The position numbers and the translations under genes were made by a program. Shown here piece after piece: positions 10,983 through 20,274 of a stretch of 64,000 nt of DNA. The notes under the pieces were generated by a model. It saw only the letters and a program-made list of their open reading frames with translations. It was not told the DNA's origin and did not search any database. How positions within the stretch are numbered: position 1 is the stretch's first letter; every line of letters starts with the position of its first letter. Origin of the DNA: JBKQVT01 sp963804825 (lineage in GTDB: Bacteria > Planctomycetota > Planctomycetia > Pirellulales > Thermoguttaceae); assembly GCA_963804825.1 (NCBI GenBank), contig CAWDRV010000006.1:496001-560000 (forward strand). Direction: 5' to 3'.

Positions 10983-12023
10983 TTAACCGGCTGGGTGGCG
11001 GCCGCGTGCCTCGCGCTGCCAACTGGCGGCCAGGCGCTCCATGCCCTCGACGAACGAAACGCGGGCCTGGTAGCCGAAGTCCTCGCGGGCGCGATGAAGA
11101 TCGAAATAGTGAGAACGCGCCAGTTGGGCGGCCAGGAATCGCGTCATCGGCGGCTCGCTCCCCGGGCGAAACACCCGGTAAAACCATTCCAGCGACGCCC
11201 CGAGCGACCAGGCAACCCGCAACGACATCGACTTGCGGATCTTCGGCATGCCGGCCATGGCCAGGAGCGAGTCGATCCACTGCCAAAGGTTCACCGGCTC
11301 GCCTTGGCTGATGAAGTACGCCCGGCCGGCGACGGGCGATTGGGGCGCCAGGGCCCGGGCCGCCAGCAGATGGGCCTCGGCGGCGTTCTCCACGTAGACC
11401 GTATCGACAAGGTTGGTGCCGTCGCCGATGCGGCGCAGCCGGCCCATGGCCGCCCGGGCCAACAGTCGCGGCACCAGGTGCCGGTCGCGAGGGCCCCAGA
11501 TCAAGTGCGGCCGCAACGCGCAGGTCAGCAGCCCGCGGGGATCATTGGCGGCCAGCACGTGCTGCTCGGCCAGGGCCTTGCTGTGCGAATAGGGCGAAAG
11601 CCAGATCGCGGCGTAGGGCGCCGACTCGTCCACGCCGCATTGATCGTGGCCCTCGAAGGTGACGCTGGGACTGCTGGTGAAGATCAGCCGGCCGACGCCG
11701 TGCGCGCGGCATCCTTCCACGACATGCCGCGTTCCCAGGGTGTTGATCTCGAAATAGGGCTTCCGGGGGCCGCCGATCCCGGACACGCCGGCGACGTGGA
11801 AGACGACCTCCGCGCCGCGACATGCCGCCACGGTGGACCGGCGATCGCGGAGGTCGCCCCGGAGGGTTTCGATGCCTAGCGCGTCCAACGATGCGGACCG
11901 CTGGCGGCAGAATGCCCGGACCGAATGGCCGGTGGCAAGCAGTTGCTCGACGATGGTGAGGCCGAGAAATCCCCCGGCGCCGGTGACCAGTGCATTCACG
12001 GCGGCAACCATCCCTGGTTTCAC
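10983..12023 (-). CDS. oleD: OleD-like NAD(P)-dependent reductase (extended SDR family)
   Basis: An extended short-chain dehydrogenase of about 346 residues with the nucleotide-binding TGAGGFLG close to the N-terminus and the catalytic Tyr-x-x-x-Lys in SPYSHSKALAE. Family resemblance is to 3-beta-HSD/OleD proteins, which reduce 2-alkyl-3-ketoacids to 2-alkyl-3-hydroxyacids in long-chain olefin synthesis. The pathway call rests on the OleC-type ligase at 16319-18069 on the same strand; OleA (thiolase) and OleB (hydrolase) are not in the window. The start may be GTG 12023 or, equally plausible, ATG 12011 (MVAAVNALVTG). The gene reads cleanly. Alternative: a sterol or sugar epimerase-like reductase. 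Confidence 0.75.
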   Translation of the reverse strand: MKPGMVAAVNALVTGAGGFLGLTIVEQLLATGHSVRAFCRQRSASLDALGIETLRGDLRDRRSTVAACRGAEVVFHVAGVSGIGGPRKPYFEINTLGTRHVVEGCRAHGVGRLIFTSSPSVTFEGHDQCGVDESAPYAAIWLSPYSHSKALAEQHVLAANDPRGLLTCALRPHLIWGPRDRHLVPRLLARAAMGRLRRIGDGTNLVDTVYVENAAEAHLLAARALAPQSPVAGRAYFISQGEPVNLWQWIDSLLAMAGMPKIRKSMSLRVAWSLGASLEWFYRVFRPGSEPPMTRFLAAQLARSHYFDLHRAREDFGYQARVSFVEGMERLAASWQREARGRHPAG

Positions 12024-12084
12024 GGTTGCTTGTGGTTCCCGACAAATTCGGGACGGCTAATAGGGACCCATGGGCTTGTGAGGA

Positions 12085-12949
12085 TCAACCGCCGCTTTTC
12101 CGGTCCGTTTTGGTGGTGGCCTTGGATTTCGAGGATTCCTGATGTCCGGCCGCGTCCGCGCTGTTGCCTCCCGGGGCGGTCTTGCCGGGCTTTGCGGCGG
12201 ACTTGTCCGAGGCCGCCGCGACGTTCTTCGCATCCGTCTTGGCCGTCGCCGCCGCGGAGGAGTCGCCGGCATTGGAATCCTGCGGATCCGATGCCGTGGC
12301 AGCCGGCTGCGGCTTGGGGGCATTGCGGTGACCGGTGAAGTAAATCAGCCATCATGATGGCGCTGAGCAGCAGCGCGCCTCCGATGCCGCCGGCCATGAT
12401 GCGCATCACCTTGGTGCGTTCGTTCTTGTTCATGCCGCCGACGCGGCTGGTCTTGCGGCCGGTCACTTTGACGGGCGTGGTATCAATGGCCAGCCGGTCG
12501 AAGTTGAACCCCTTTTTCGGCTTGGGGATGCCGCCGGCCAGTTCTTCGGGGAAATCGCCGTTGCCCGATTCTTGGGCGGGGGCGGCCTTCTGGGCCTGCC
12601 TGGCGGGAACGACGATCGGCTTGGCGGCGCGAACCGTGCCCGGCTGACCGCCGGCCGGCTTTTTCCCCGGGTTGGTCGCCGGCTTGGCCGGGGTGGTTTT
12701 TTGCGCCACGGGCAAGGAACGCCCGTTCTTCGCCGCGGGAGAATTGCCTCCCGCGGATGGCTTCGCCGGCGTCTGCACGGCCGGAAACAGACCCTTGACG
12801 CGGGCTGCCGGGATCCACGGCCCGCTGGGGCCTTGCCGGATCGAGTCGCCCGGCAGGAGCCGTCCGCTGGCCACCATCATCTTGACTTGTTGGCTCGACA
12901 GCGGGCCGACCTCCGAGCCCGCCATTTGACAAAACCACTGGGCCGCCAT
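12085..12949 (-). CDS. GYF_2 (DUF4339) domain membrane protein (one frame break)
   Basis: The N-terminus MAAQWFCQMAGSEVGPLS begins a GYF_2 domain of about 50 residues (GPLSSQQVKMMVASGRL, then GPWIPAARV). A long Pro/Ala/Lys-rich linker and one membrane segment (IMAGGIGGALLLSAIMMA) follow. Near 12345 the frame changes; the continuation reads LIYFTGHRNAPKPQPAATAS and an Ala/Lys/Ser-rich tail ending at a TGA at 12085. ATG 12949 has an upstream AAGGGG. GYF_2 domains are thought to mediate protein binding and are greatly expanded in planctomycetes. Specific role unknown. A second, larger GYF protein lies at 49695-51918. Confidence 0.75.
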
Positions 12950-13179
12950 GACCTTGCCCCTTCTCTTTTGATAGAAAGTGTCTCTTGAACCGTTGTGTGA
13001 ATTCCGCCGCCGCCGACCTGGGCCCATGTCCTCGGGACTGGGCCGGCGGCATTGTTCCGTTCCTTTCTCTAATGTAACGTTGATCGGTCGAAAATACTAG
13101 TGGCATCCGCGTCCGCATCATGGGGGGGAGCCATGCATCTCGGGCATGGGTGTCTTGCTGCTGCTGGCCGTCCCATGCC

Positions 13180-13216
13180 AAAAAAAATCCCACCCGCAGC
13201 GCGCCGCGGGTGGGAT
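13180..13216 (-). terminator. Intrinsic terminator after the PEP-CTERM gene
   Basis: On the minus strand a perfect 11-base stem (ATCCCACCCGC / GCGGGTGGGAT, 13187-13197 with 13206-13216) is followed directly by eight T residues (13187-13180). It lies about 138 bases beyond the PEP-CTERM stop and ahead of the GYF gene. Apart from this and the palindrome at 13247-13343, I see nothing in 12950-13353. Confidence 0.8.
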
Positions 13217-13246
13217 CGTTCGATTCAAGGCAACCTATTCGGCCGG

Positions 13247-13343
13247 AGGAAAAGGGGACAGTCCCCATTTGTGCGACGACCAACGCTGCGTCGGTGCCCG
13301 CCTTCGGGCCGTTCCGGCAAATGGGGACTGTCCCCTTTTTCCC
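13247..13343. repeat. Dispersed palindromic element with GGGGACAGTCCCC arms, copy 1
   Basis: Inverted arms GGAAAAGGGGACAGTCCCC... and ...GGGGACTGTCCCCTTTTTCC, each itself containing a short palindrome, enclose a centre ending TTCGGGCCGTTCCGGCAA. The element at 36304-36386 shares both arms and part of this centre. Such REP-like elements are usually mobilised by a transposase acting in trans; none is seen nearby. Confidence 0.85.
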
Positions 13344-13353
13344 GCAAGCTCTT

Positions 13354-14265
13354 TTAGGCCGCGGCCCTTCGCCGTCTCCAGACGCCGGCCAGGCAAACCA
13401 CGCCGGCAGCCAGCAGGGCGAAGGTCGAGGGTTCCGGCACAAGCGCTGAAATTCGTATAGTCCGCGGTGATCACCGGCGCAGTGCTCCCGCGAGACGCTC
13501 TGATAGAAGCCGAAGTAGTTCTGTGAACCGCTCGGGGCGGAGAAAGTCAAGGCAGTGCCGCCGCTTCCATCGGCCCCGGCCCCTGTGGCCACGGTTGTCA
13601 GGGGCAGCCCGTAGCTCGAGTCCCCCGGATGATCCTCATCCGTAACCTGCGATGGCGATGCTCAACTGGTCCGAGCCATTATACGTGCCGACGACGGTGA
13701 CCAGGTAGGGGTCGTTGATGTTCCAGTTGCCGATGGCGTACTGGTCGGCCTGGGTCGAACTTGGATACACGGCCGCCGTGCCGCCGACCCAATTGACCAG
13801 CCGTACCTTGCCGGGGTTTCCCGATATCTTGCCGTCGTTGATGTCCACGACAAAGGCGTTCGTGTTGCTGTTGGCCGTATCGGCGAGGAAGCGGATCCCG
13901 GCGGTGGCGTTGTCGCTGGCGCTGTCGCTATCGCTGAGGTTCGACATCAAGGCCGACATGGTGAAACTCGAGTTGGCCGTGGAGGGGACATTCGTCACTT
14001 GGGCCGATTCCCAGGCGTACATGCTTCCCGCGGTGGTCTTGGTTGCCGAGAGGGCAAAGCACGGGTTTCCGAGGACGTTGGTCCCCGCCACGGCGCTCAC
14101 GGCGGAGGCGTTCGAACTGTTGACGGCAAAGTTGGAAACGCCGCCGTGCCGCCGCTGAAGTCCCACGAGAAGGGCTCCACGAAGCTGGCGCTCGGCCAAA
14201 CCGGCGACGCCGAGGACGACGAAGCACGCGACCAGGGCGCCCGTTAGGTTTTGAAGACGCATCAT
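13354..14265 (-). CDS. PEP-CTERM secreted protein (several frame breaks)
   Basis: The N-terminus MMRLQNLTGALVACFVVLG is a signal peptide. The mature part begins in another frame as ASFVEPFSWDFSGGT, returns to FAVNSSNASAVSAVAG, and is Ser/Asn/Thr rich like other exported planctomycete proteins. The C-terminus, read after breaks near 13630 and 13455, is LVPEPSTFALLAAGVVCL then VWRRRRAAA: a PEP motif, one transmembrane helix and an Arg cluster, the PEP-CTERM signal handled by exosortase. At least four one-base indels are needed. The domain after the signal has a lectin-like flavour but I do not recognise it. A strong terminator lies downstream at 13180-13216. Confidence 0.7.
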
Positions 14266-14277
14266 GTTGTTTCTCCC

Positions 14278-15348
14278 TTATTCGGATAAAGACGGCTGAG
14301 TGATTTCGACGACGCACGCGGTTTTCCGGCGACGCAAGCCGGCCCAAGCGAGGCCGGCGCCGGCGCCGATAAGAAGCAAGGTGATAGTGGCCGGCTCGGG
14401 CACCGGCTGGGCAAAGATGGCCAGGCTGGCGCCGACCGCCCGCGGCCCGCCGGAGTTGGACGAAGCGTTGATGACGCTGCCGATGCCGGTCGTGGGATCG
14501 GCCATCGCCATGGTCGTCGATCCGCCGCCGTCGAGGTTCAAGGCTTCATACACGCCGTAATTGGACAGCATGAAGTTGGCCATTTCGGTGACCGTCATGC
14601 CCTGGCTTCCCCCGGCGTCGTCCACGGTGAAGAGAAACAGCGTTTTGTCGTCCTGGCTGAGTCCGATGGCCGTGCGGGCATTGGGCACGGAGGCGTACCA
14701 GGAATAGCTGTTCGAATACGTGCCATTGGCATAGAGCGGCCCCGACCCGCTGTACGTGGGAATGGTCACGGCGCCGTCGGTGATGATCTCGCGCTGCCGG
14801 TCACCGTGTTGTACGGGGTCACGGATGCGCCGCTGGAGGCGGAGACGACGGTCGTGGACGTTGCACCCCGGTTGACGATCTGGGCCTGGTTGCTGGCGGA
14901 GATGTTCAGTCCGGGGGCGTTGGCCACGATGGCGTAGTTCAGCGTCGGGCTCGATTCAAAGGCCGAGTAGACATTGCCCAACGACGCGGCGAAACCCGTC
15001 AAATTGGTGCCGTTGTTGGCTTGCGGCGGGTTGTCGAAGAACGAGGCATTGATGGCTACCTGCGGCATGCACCTGGTTGAGGTAGCTCAGCGTGGTCTGC
15101 ACCGACGTCTCGTTGCTGTAGGTGTTCGGACTTGGCGGAGTGGCCGGCGACACCTCGAAGCTGATTCCCGGGTCGGCCAGGTTGATTTCCATGATGTGGA
15201 TGTTTTCCGGCCGCGGCGAGGTCTCGGTGCAGTAGATTTCCGTCACGCCCCGATAGGGATAGGTGATGGTGACATCCGCCCGCACGGGCCTGGCCAGCAC
15301 AAACACGGCCATGGCCGCAAACAAAATTATCGGTAGGAGTCTTCTCAT
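14278..15348 (-). CDS. Phosphodiester glycosidase (NAGPA-like) family PEP-CTERM protein (two frame breaks)
   Basis: ATG 15348 opens a signal peptide (MRRLLPIILFAAMAVFVLA). The body shows family marks of the phosphodiester glycosidase / NAGPA domain: VAINASFFDNPPQ, NARTAIGLSQDDKTLFLFTV, GMTVTEMANFM and ALNLDGGGSTTM. It ends with VPEPATITLLLIGAGAGL and GLRRRK, a PEP-CTERM sorting tail. The frame changes near 15070 and near 14800. The enzyme family cleaves phosphodiester-linked sugars, for example uncovering mannose-6-phosphate in animals; bacterial members are associated with exopolysaccharide or wall glycans. Only about a dozen bases separate it from the downstream PEP-CTERM gene, so the two are probably co-transcribed. 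Confidence 0.78.
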
Positions 15349-15619
15349 GAAGTCGCTTTCTCCGGAGCTAGAAATCAAAAAATGCAATCGACACGACGGA
15401 AGGCTTCGAGGCCACGGACTGCTTGCGAGCCAGCGATTCTTCCCGTAGCACGCCGCCTTTCCCTGGCTGACAAGCGGCCAGCCGTACCCGGAACCCGCTG
15501 GAGGAACCGGCCCAATAAGAGGCCAAGTGCAGTATCCGCCATTGCTGAAAACTCAACAAGCAGCAATCTGGCAGCAGTCGCGGGCGGGAAAAAGTGGGGC
15601 AATGCCGTTGACATCGTCC

Positions 15620-15651
15620 CCCTCTCCCTCCGGGAGAGGGCCGGGGTGAGG
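15620..15651. repeat. Short dispersed repeat CCCTCTCCC...GGGAGAGGG...GGTGAGGG
   Basis: CCCTCTCCCTCCGGGAGAGGG followed by CCGGGGTGAGGG. The reverse-complement version lies at 38388-38421, just ahead of comM. Widespread as a short palindrome in bacterial genomes; no gene-specific role inferred. Confidence 0.7.
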
Positions 15652-15690
15652 GCGGCTGCACGGCCAAGACACGAGGTTCTTGATGGGCGG

Positions 15691-15833
15691 CGGCGTAACC
15701 GTTCACGAGACCGGCGGAGAAACCGCGGATTAACGCAGATAAATGCGGACAAAAATGATTCGATCAACTCCGTTCATCCGCGTTCATCTGCGGTTCCCTC
15801 TTTTTGTTTTCCGGCCCGTGAACGGTTACGACG
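15691..15833. repeat. Small nested inverted-repeat element (MITE-like)
   Basis: Terminal inverted repeats CGTAACCGTTCACG (near 15694) and CGTGAACGGTTACG (near 15818) enclose about 110 bases that hold a second inverted repeat, AACCGCGGATTAACGCAGAT against ATCCGCGTTCATCTGCGGTT. It has no coding capacity. A related sequence, CCGTAACGGTTCACGG, occurs near 49085. Looks like a non-autonomous mobile or REP-type element. Confidence 0.65.
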
Positions 15834-15848
15834 ACGGCAGCCCGGCGT

Positions 15849-16175
15849 TCATTCTTGCAGCTTGAACTCGAAGTCGTCGCCGCCGAGATCGGCGGCTTTC
15901 GCCTCGGGCGACGGGGTCGCCGACTTCGAGGGCTGGAGCAGTGTCGCGGGGGCTTCGTGCCCGGCCGGCTTCGACGCCTGGCCGCTGCTGGGACGCTTGA
16001 GGAACCCGGTCCAGCACATGATCCCCTTCAGGTCCTTGTAATACATCACGGAGACCAGTTCCCAGCCCTCCTGGCCGAGCGTGTTGAACTCGTTCAGGAT
16101 GTAGCCTTCGGTCTTTCGGGTCAGAAGACAGTATTCCCATTTCTGCTGGGTTGCAATCGCGTCGGCGGTGATCAT
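15849..16175 (-). CDS. DUF4177-like small protein
   Basis: A 108-residue protein. The first 60 residues (QQKWEYCLLTRKTEGYILNE, then NTLGQEGWELVSVMYY) match the pattern of DUF4177-type proteins, in which a W-x-Y start is followed by LN-LG-EGWELV. The remainder is a Pro/Ser/Ala-rich tail ending FEFKLQE. ATG 16175 is preceded by AGGAGG at good spacing. Function is unknown. It sits alone between the PEP-CTERM pair and oleC, all on the minus strand. Confidence 0.8.
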   Translation of the reverse strand: MITADAIATQQKWEYCLLTRKTEGYILNEFNTLGQEGWELVSVMYYKDLKGIMCWTGFLKRPSSGQASKPAGHEAPATLLQPSKSATPSPEAKAADLGGDDFEFKLQE

Positions 16176-16318
16176 GACAGAAGAGCCTCCTGGTGAAGGA
16201 AGAGAAATGATAACGATTTTAGCACGTCAGACGACACAACCGCTACTTTAGTTGCCTGGCCGAAAGCGTCAAGTATCCTGTGCCCCGTTGTGGTGGGGTG
16301 CCGGCGATTTGTGGGCGA

Positions 16319-18069
16319 TTAACAACCCAGCTTCTTCGCCGCCCACGCGGCGAGCCGCTCCCGAAAGATCTTCACGTTGTGGCGGATGTCCACGGGAAAG
16401 GCCGGATGCAGGAGGAAATCGTCGATACTGGCCGTGAGCGGGTTTTCCGCGCCCAAACGGCGGATTTCCTCCAGCCACGCCTGCCGGGCACGCCGGCCGG
16501 CGGGCATTCGCCCCGCGACGGGTTCCAAGATCATCACCGGCCGCTGACGGCCCGGCGGCCCCACGCCCACCAACGCGGCTCGCCGCACGTCGGCATGTTG
16601 CCGGAAGATGGCCTCGCACGGGATCGGATACATCGGACCGGCCGGCGTGAGCACCCGATGGGCCACCCGGCCGCAAAACCAAAATCTTTCCCGCGCATCC
16701 AAATAGCCGGCGTCGCCCATGCGATGCCAGATCGTGGGCGGGAACGCGGAAGGGGACAGGTCCATGTTTTCGGCCTGGGACCTGTCGGCAAAATATGCCT
16801 CCTGGCCGAAAAATGGACCAGTCCCCGCCTCGATCTTCCCCAAGCGATTGGCCTCCACGCGGGTGACATACTCCCGGGTGACGACCGGCCCGTGGACGAT
16901 CAATTCGCCGATCTCGCCCCGCGGAAGCTCCTCGATTTGATCCAGCGAGGCGATCGGGCCGTCGACAATGCGGATAACCTTCCAATCGATGCCCGAAAAG
17001 CGGCGCCCGACGCAGACGCCGGCGCCGCCGACGGTCTTGGCGGCCGTCTCTTCGAGCACCTCGGTGGCGGAAATCGACGCCACCGGCAACGCCTCGGTGG
17101 CGCCGTAGGGCGTATGGACGTCGCCCTCGGGATGAATGCTGATCTTCATGCGGCGGAGCACCTCGGCCGGCACCGGGGCGCCCGCCGAGAGCACGCGGCG
17201 GACCGTGGACAAGCGGATGCCGCGCTGCTGGCAGTAGCGGCCCACGCGGTCCCAGATCGCCGGCGAGCCGAACGTCTGGGTGACCTGCCAATCCTCGATG
17301 GCCTGCGACGATCTTGGCCGGATCGACCGCGGCCGGCCGCGAGGGATCCATGTCGGGGATGACGGCCGTGGCCCCAAGCGCGCAGTTGAACAGCCCGAAC
17401 AGCGGGAAAACAGGGCAGATCCACTTCGCCGGGCTGAATCCCGTAGAAGTCGCGGATTTGCTCCACCTGGGCGTCGAAATTCCCATGCCGATAGAGCACG
17501 CCCTTGGCCGGCCCGGTGCTGCCGGTGGTGAAGATGATGGCCGCCGGGTCGTCGGCCGTCGTGGGGGCCAATTGGCTGCCCGTCCACGGTCCGCCAAGGA
17601 GCTGTTCCAGCGTCGCGCCGCCCCAGAACCAGCGGCGGCCCACGGTCACATTCCACCGCGCCAAGGGGAAATCGCCGACGGAGCAGCGTCCGGAGGGCAT
17701 GGACCGTCGGGATGGCCACGAAACCTTGCGGCTCCGCCTCGGCCAGGCAGCGGATCAGGTTTCGCCGGCCCATGCCGGGGTCGATCAGGATCGCCACCGC
17801 CCCGGCCTTGAAGATGGCGAATGTCAGGGCGATGAAATCAATGCCCGGCCGGACCAACAACGCCAGCCGGGCGCCGCGGCACGCCGAGTTGGCCGAATCC
17901 CCGGGCGATGCGGTCGCTCTGCTGATCGAGCTGCTGAAAGCTGATCTGCCGGTACTGCCGCTTTCCCCGGCGGTCGCGGCCGAGCGGCTCGACGACGGCA
18001 GATCCGGTCGGGCATGGTTTGGGCCATGGCCGTCAAACGTCCGGCAACGTTCGTCGTGGGAAGCGTCAT
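16319..18069 (-). CDS. oleC: OleC-type beta-lactone synthetase (AMP-ligase fold; several frame breaks)
   Basis: An ANL-superfamily adenylating enzyme of about 583 residues. The P-loop FTTGSTGPAKGVLYRHGNF, the motif HTPYGATEALPV and the C-terminal FPVDIRHNVKIFRERLA are visible, and the stretches LVRPGIDFIALTFAIFKAGA, LIDPGMGRRNL and ALGATAVIPDMDPSRPA are characteristic of OleC, which converts beta-hydroxyacids to beta-lactones in long-chain olefin synthesis. At least five one-base indels are needed (near 17990, 17880, 17665, 17400 and 17300). ATG 18069 gives MTLPTTNVAGRLTAMAQTMP. An in-frame palindrome (16749-16838) replaces a surface loop. The OleD-like gene is 4.3 kb downstream on the same strand. 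Confidence 0.82.
16749..16838. repeat. Palindrome inside oleC related to the GGGGACAG family
   Basis: AAGGGGACAGGTCCATGTTTT... pairs with ...AAAAATGGACCAGTCCCC over about 25 bases, with a loop of about 35. The arms resemble those at 13247 and 36304 but lie in coding sequence, adding residues around FFGQEAYFADRSQAENMDL without breaking the frame. Confidence 0.65.
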
Positions 18070-18297
18070 GGTGCTGGCAGGGTGATTCGGCGGGTGGTAT
18101 GGCGGGCATTGTACTGGGAATGACGGCGGATGTCTGTATGCGGGGGCGAGGTGGAAAACATGGGGCGGCGCCGTTCGCCCCCCGGACGCAGCCCGGGGCT
18201 TCTCCAATCTCCAATGCCTAATCCCTGCATCCCCTGCCCCCCTTTGACTGCCGGGCGAGGAAAGCGTACAAAGGAGGAGACGATGCGGTTTCCGACA

Positions 18298-18411
18298 TCG
18301 GCCTCCGATGAGAGGCCCCCGTAATGGGGTCCTGCCAACCTGGTCAGGGACGAAAGTCAGCAGCCATACGCAGTCCGCTCCAGGTACGGTGGGTCTCTCA
18401 TCGGAGGCCGA
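18298..18411 (+). ncRNA. ffs: Signal recognition particle RNA, small bacterial (4.5S) type
   Basis: The core GGTCAGG-GACGAAAGTC-AGCAGCC matches the conserved SRP helix 8: the GGUCAGG/AGCAGCC internal loop that binds the Ffh M domain, capped by a GAAA (GNRA) tetraloop on a three-pair stem. The outer ends pair perfectly over 16 bases (TCGGCCTCCGATGAGA with TCTCATCGGAGGCCGA), giving about 114 nt. It lies directly ahead of dnaX, a linkage seen in many bacteria (ffs/scr-dnaX-ybaB-recR). Ends are set by the terminal helix and may be a few bases off. Confidence 0.9.
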
Positions 18412-18419
18412 TTGCCTCC

Positions 18420-20176
18420 ATGTCCGAGTCCTCGAACACTGCTGAAAGCTCCGCGGCGCCCGGGGGCCCGTCGCGTCCTTACGTGGTCGTGGCCCGCCGC
18501 TACCGCCCCCAAACGTTCGACGAACTGGTGGGCCAAGAGCACGTGGCCCAGGCGCTGTCCAACGCCATCACGGCGGAGCGGGTGGGCCATGCGTACTTGT
18601 TCACCGGGGCCCGGGGCGTCGGCAAGACCTCGGCGGCGCGAATCCTGGCGAAGGCCCTGAACTGTGAGCGAGGCCCGGCCCCCGTCCCCTGCAACCAGTG
18701 CGACATCTGCCGCAGCATCAGCACGGGCGACGACGTCGACGTCTTGGAGATCGACGGCGCCAGCAATCGCGGCATCGACGAGATCCGGCAGTTGCGGCAG
18801 AACGTCAACGTGCGGCCGAGCCGGGCGCGATTCAAGATTTACATCATCGACGAAGTCCACATGCTCACCCGCGAGGCCTTCAACGCCCTGTTGAAGACAC
18901 TGGAGGAGCCGCCGGAGCACGTGAAGTTCATCTTCTGCACCACGGAAGCGTCGAAGATCCCGGTCACGATTCTTTCGCGGTGCCAGCGGTTCGATTTCGC
19001 CGGCATTTCCACCCGCGCGATCTTCGAGCGATTGGGCCAGATCGTCAAGGCGGAAGGGGTCGAGGCGGAGCCGGAGGCCCTGGAGGTCCTCGCCCGCCGG
19101 GCCGCCGGGTCGATGCGCGACAGCCAATCGCTGCTGGAGCAACTGCTCTCGTTCGCCGCCGGGCGGATCACCGTGGCCGACGTACACGGCATGTTGGGAA
19201 CCGCCGGCGATCAGCGCCTCGGGGCGATGGTCCGGCACCTGGCCGCCCGGGATGCGGCCGCCGCCTTGGCCGAATTGGACGCGGCCGTGGGCGAAGGCGT
19301 CGACGTCGGCCAACTCCTGGAACAATTGCTGGGCTACTTCCGCGACTGCATGGCCGCCGCGGCGGGCTGCCCGACCGAAACGTTCCTTTACACCTCCGGC
19401 AGCAACAGCGACCAGGTGGCCGAGGCCGGCCGTCGGCTCGGGCTTGCCGACCGTCCTGGCCGCGATGCAAATCCTCGATCAGACCCTTGCCCGGCTGCGG
19501 TACAGCACCCAGGGCCGCAGCCTTGCCGAACTGGCCCTGGTCCGCTTGTGTCAACTGGAGGAATTGGACGAGATCGCCACGTGGATCGGGCAATTGCAGT
19601 CGGGCGTGCCGGCGGCGCGGCGACGGCGACGGCGGCGGGCATCGTCGGTCGCGGGCGACATCGTATCCGGAGGCTAACGCCCCCGGCTCGCCAGGCTCGC
19701 TAAAAAAAAACGCTGAATCGGCCGAATCCCCCACGGAAGTAGCACCTCCGTCCAAGGCAGCGACCGGCCCGACGTTGTCCCTGAGCAGCGAACATGCCGC
19801 GGAAATCTGGAGCCTGGCCCTGGAAAAACTCTCCGGCATGGTCGTCGAACAGGCCAAGCGGTTCCATCGCGTCGAGGTCGTGCCGCCGAACCGGCTGGTC
19901 GTTTCCTTCAAACCGGCGTATGCCCTGGCCAAGTCCACGTGCGAGCGGCCCGACCAGGTGAAGCGGTTCGAAGGCGCCGTGGCGGAAGTGACCGGCCAGC
20001 GGGTGGCGGTGGAATTCATCCTGTTGGAGGAGTCCGCCGCGGAGGCGGTCCCGGCCAAGCGGCCGTTGCCGCCTTATCAGCGGTTGTTGGAGGCAGCCAA
20101 GCACCCCTTGGTCCGCCGGGCCGTGGAGTTGTTCGGCGCCCAGCCGTTGCGAGTGGAAGAGAAGGAGGAAGGATGA
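18420..20176 (+). CDS. dnaX: DNA polymerase III subunit tau/gamma (two frame breaks)
   Basis: The clamp-loader ATPase. Walker A is GARGVGKT (63-70), zinc-binding cysteines are 82, 91, 94 and 97 (NCERG, CNQCDIC), Walker B is YIIDEVHML and sensor 1 lies in FIFCTTEASKIP. The frame breaks near 19440 (GRRLGL / PTVLAAMQILDQTLARL) and between 19620 and 19670, within a low-complexity linker; the C-terminal tau part continues as LSLSSEHAAEIWSLALEKL to VEEKEEG. An A9 run lies in the linker (19702-19710). ATG 18420 follows the SRP RNA immediately. ybaB and recR follow. Since dnaX is essential, the breaks are more likely sequence errors than decay. Confidence 0.9.
19664..19692. repeat. Dispersed repeat TATCCGGAGGCTNACGCC(T/C)CCGGCTCG, copy in the dnaX linker
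   Basis: TATCCGGAGGCTAACGCCCCCGGCTCG. Other copies are at 20203-20230 (reverse orientation), 22999-23026, 33619-33646 and 53848-53876. This copy lies in the dnaX linker; in one frame its TAA would end the protein at 19677, in another it is read through. Confidence 0.75.
19702..19710 (+). other. A9 slippage-prone tract in dnaX
   Basis: Nine consecutive A residues (codons CTA AAA AAA AAC) occur just before the tau-specific C-terminal part. A one-base slip either way meets a stop at once (TGA at 19714 in the -1 frame, a TAG near 19738 in the +1 frame), which would give a short gamma-like subunit. Placement is like that of dnaX genes known to use slippage, such as Thermus. Confidence 0.5.
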
Positions 20177-20202
20177 AGGCGGAAGGATGAAGGGGGGACA
20201 TG

Positions 20203-20230
20203 GGAGCCGGAGGCGTCAGCCTCCGGATTA
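20203..20230. repeat. Dispersed repeat, reverse-oriented copy between dnaX and ybaB
   Basis: GAGCCGGAGGCGTCAGCCTCCGGAT is the reverse complement of the repeat at 22999 and 53848. It fills part of the 98-base gap ahead of ybaB. Confidence 0.75.
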
Positions 20231-20274
20231 GGGGGCGGAACGCGAAGGGGTTCCTTCGCACAAGGGAGTTGCTG

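Larger units (their letters stand above)
15349..15848. other. Intergenic region rich in dispersed repeats
   Basis: Besides the palindromes listed separately at 15620-15651 and 15691-15833, I see no credible coding frame, RNA gene or promoter in this stretch. It lies between the start of the NAGPA-like gene and the stop of the DUF4177-like gene, both on the minus strand, so it should contain the promoter of the former. Confidence 0.4.

Noticed and set aside
19440..19677. Programmed frameshift as explanation for both dnaX frame changes
   Set aside because: The change near 19440 lies inside domain III with no slippery sequence, and similar breaks occur in many other genes, so sequence error is simpler. 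Only the A9 tract remains a candidate.
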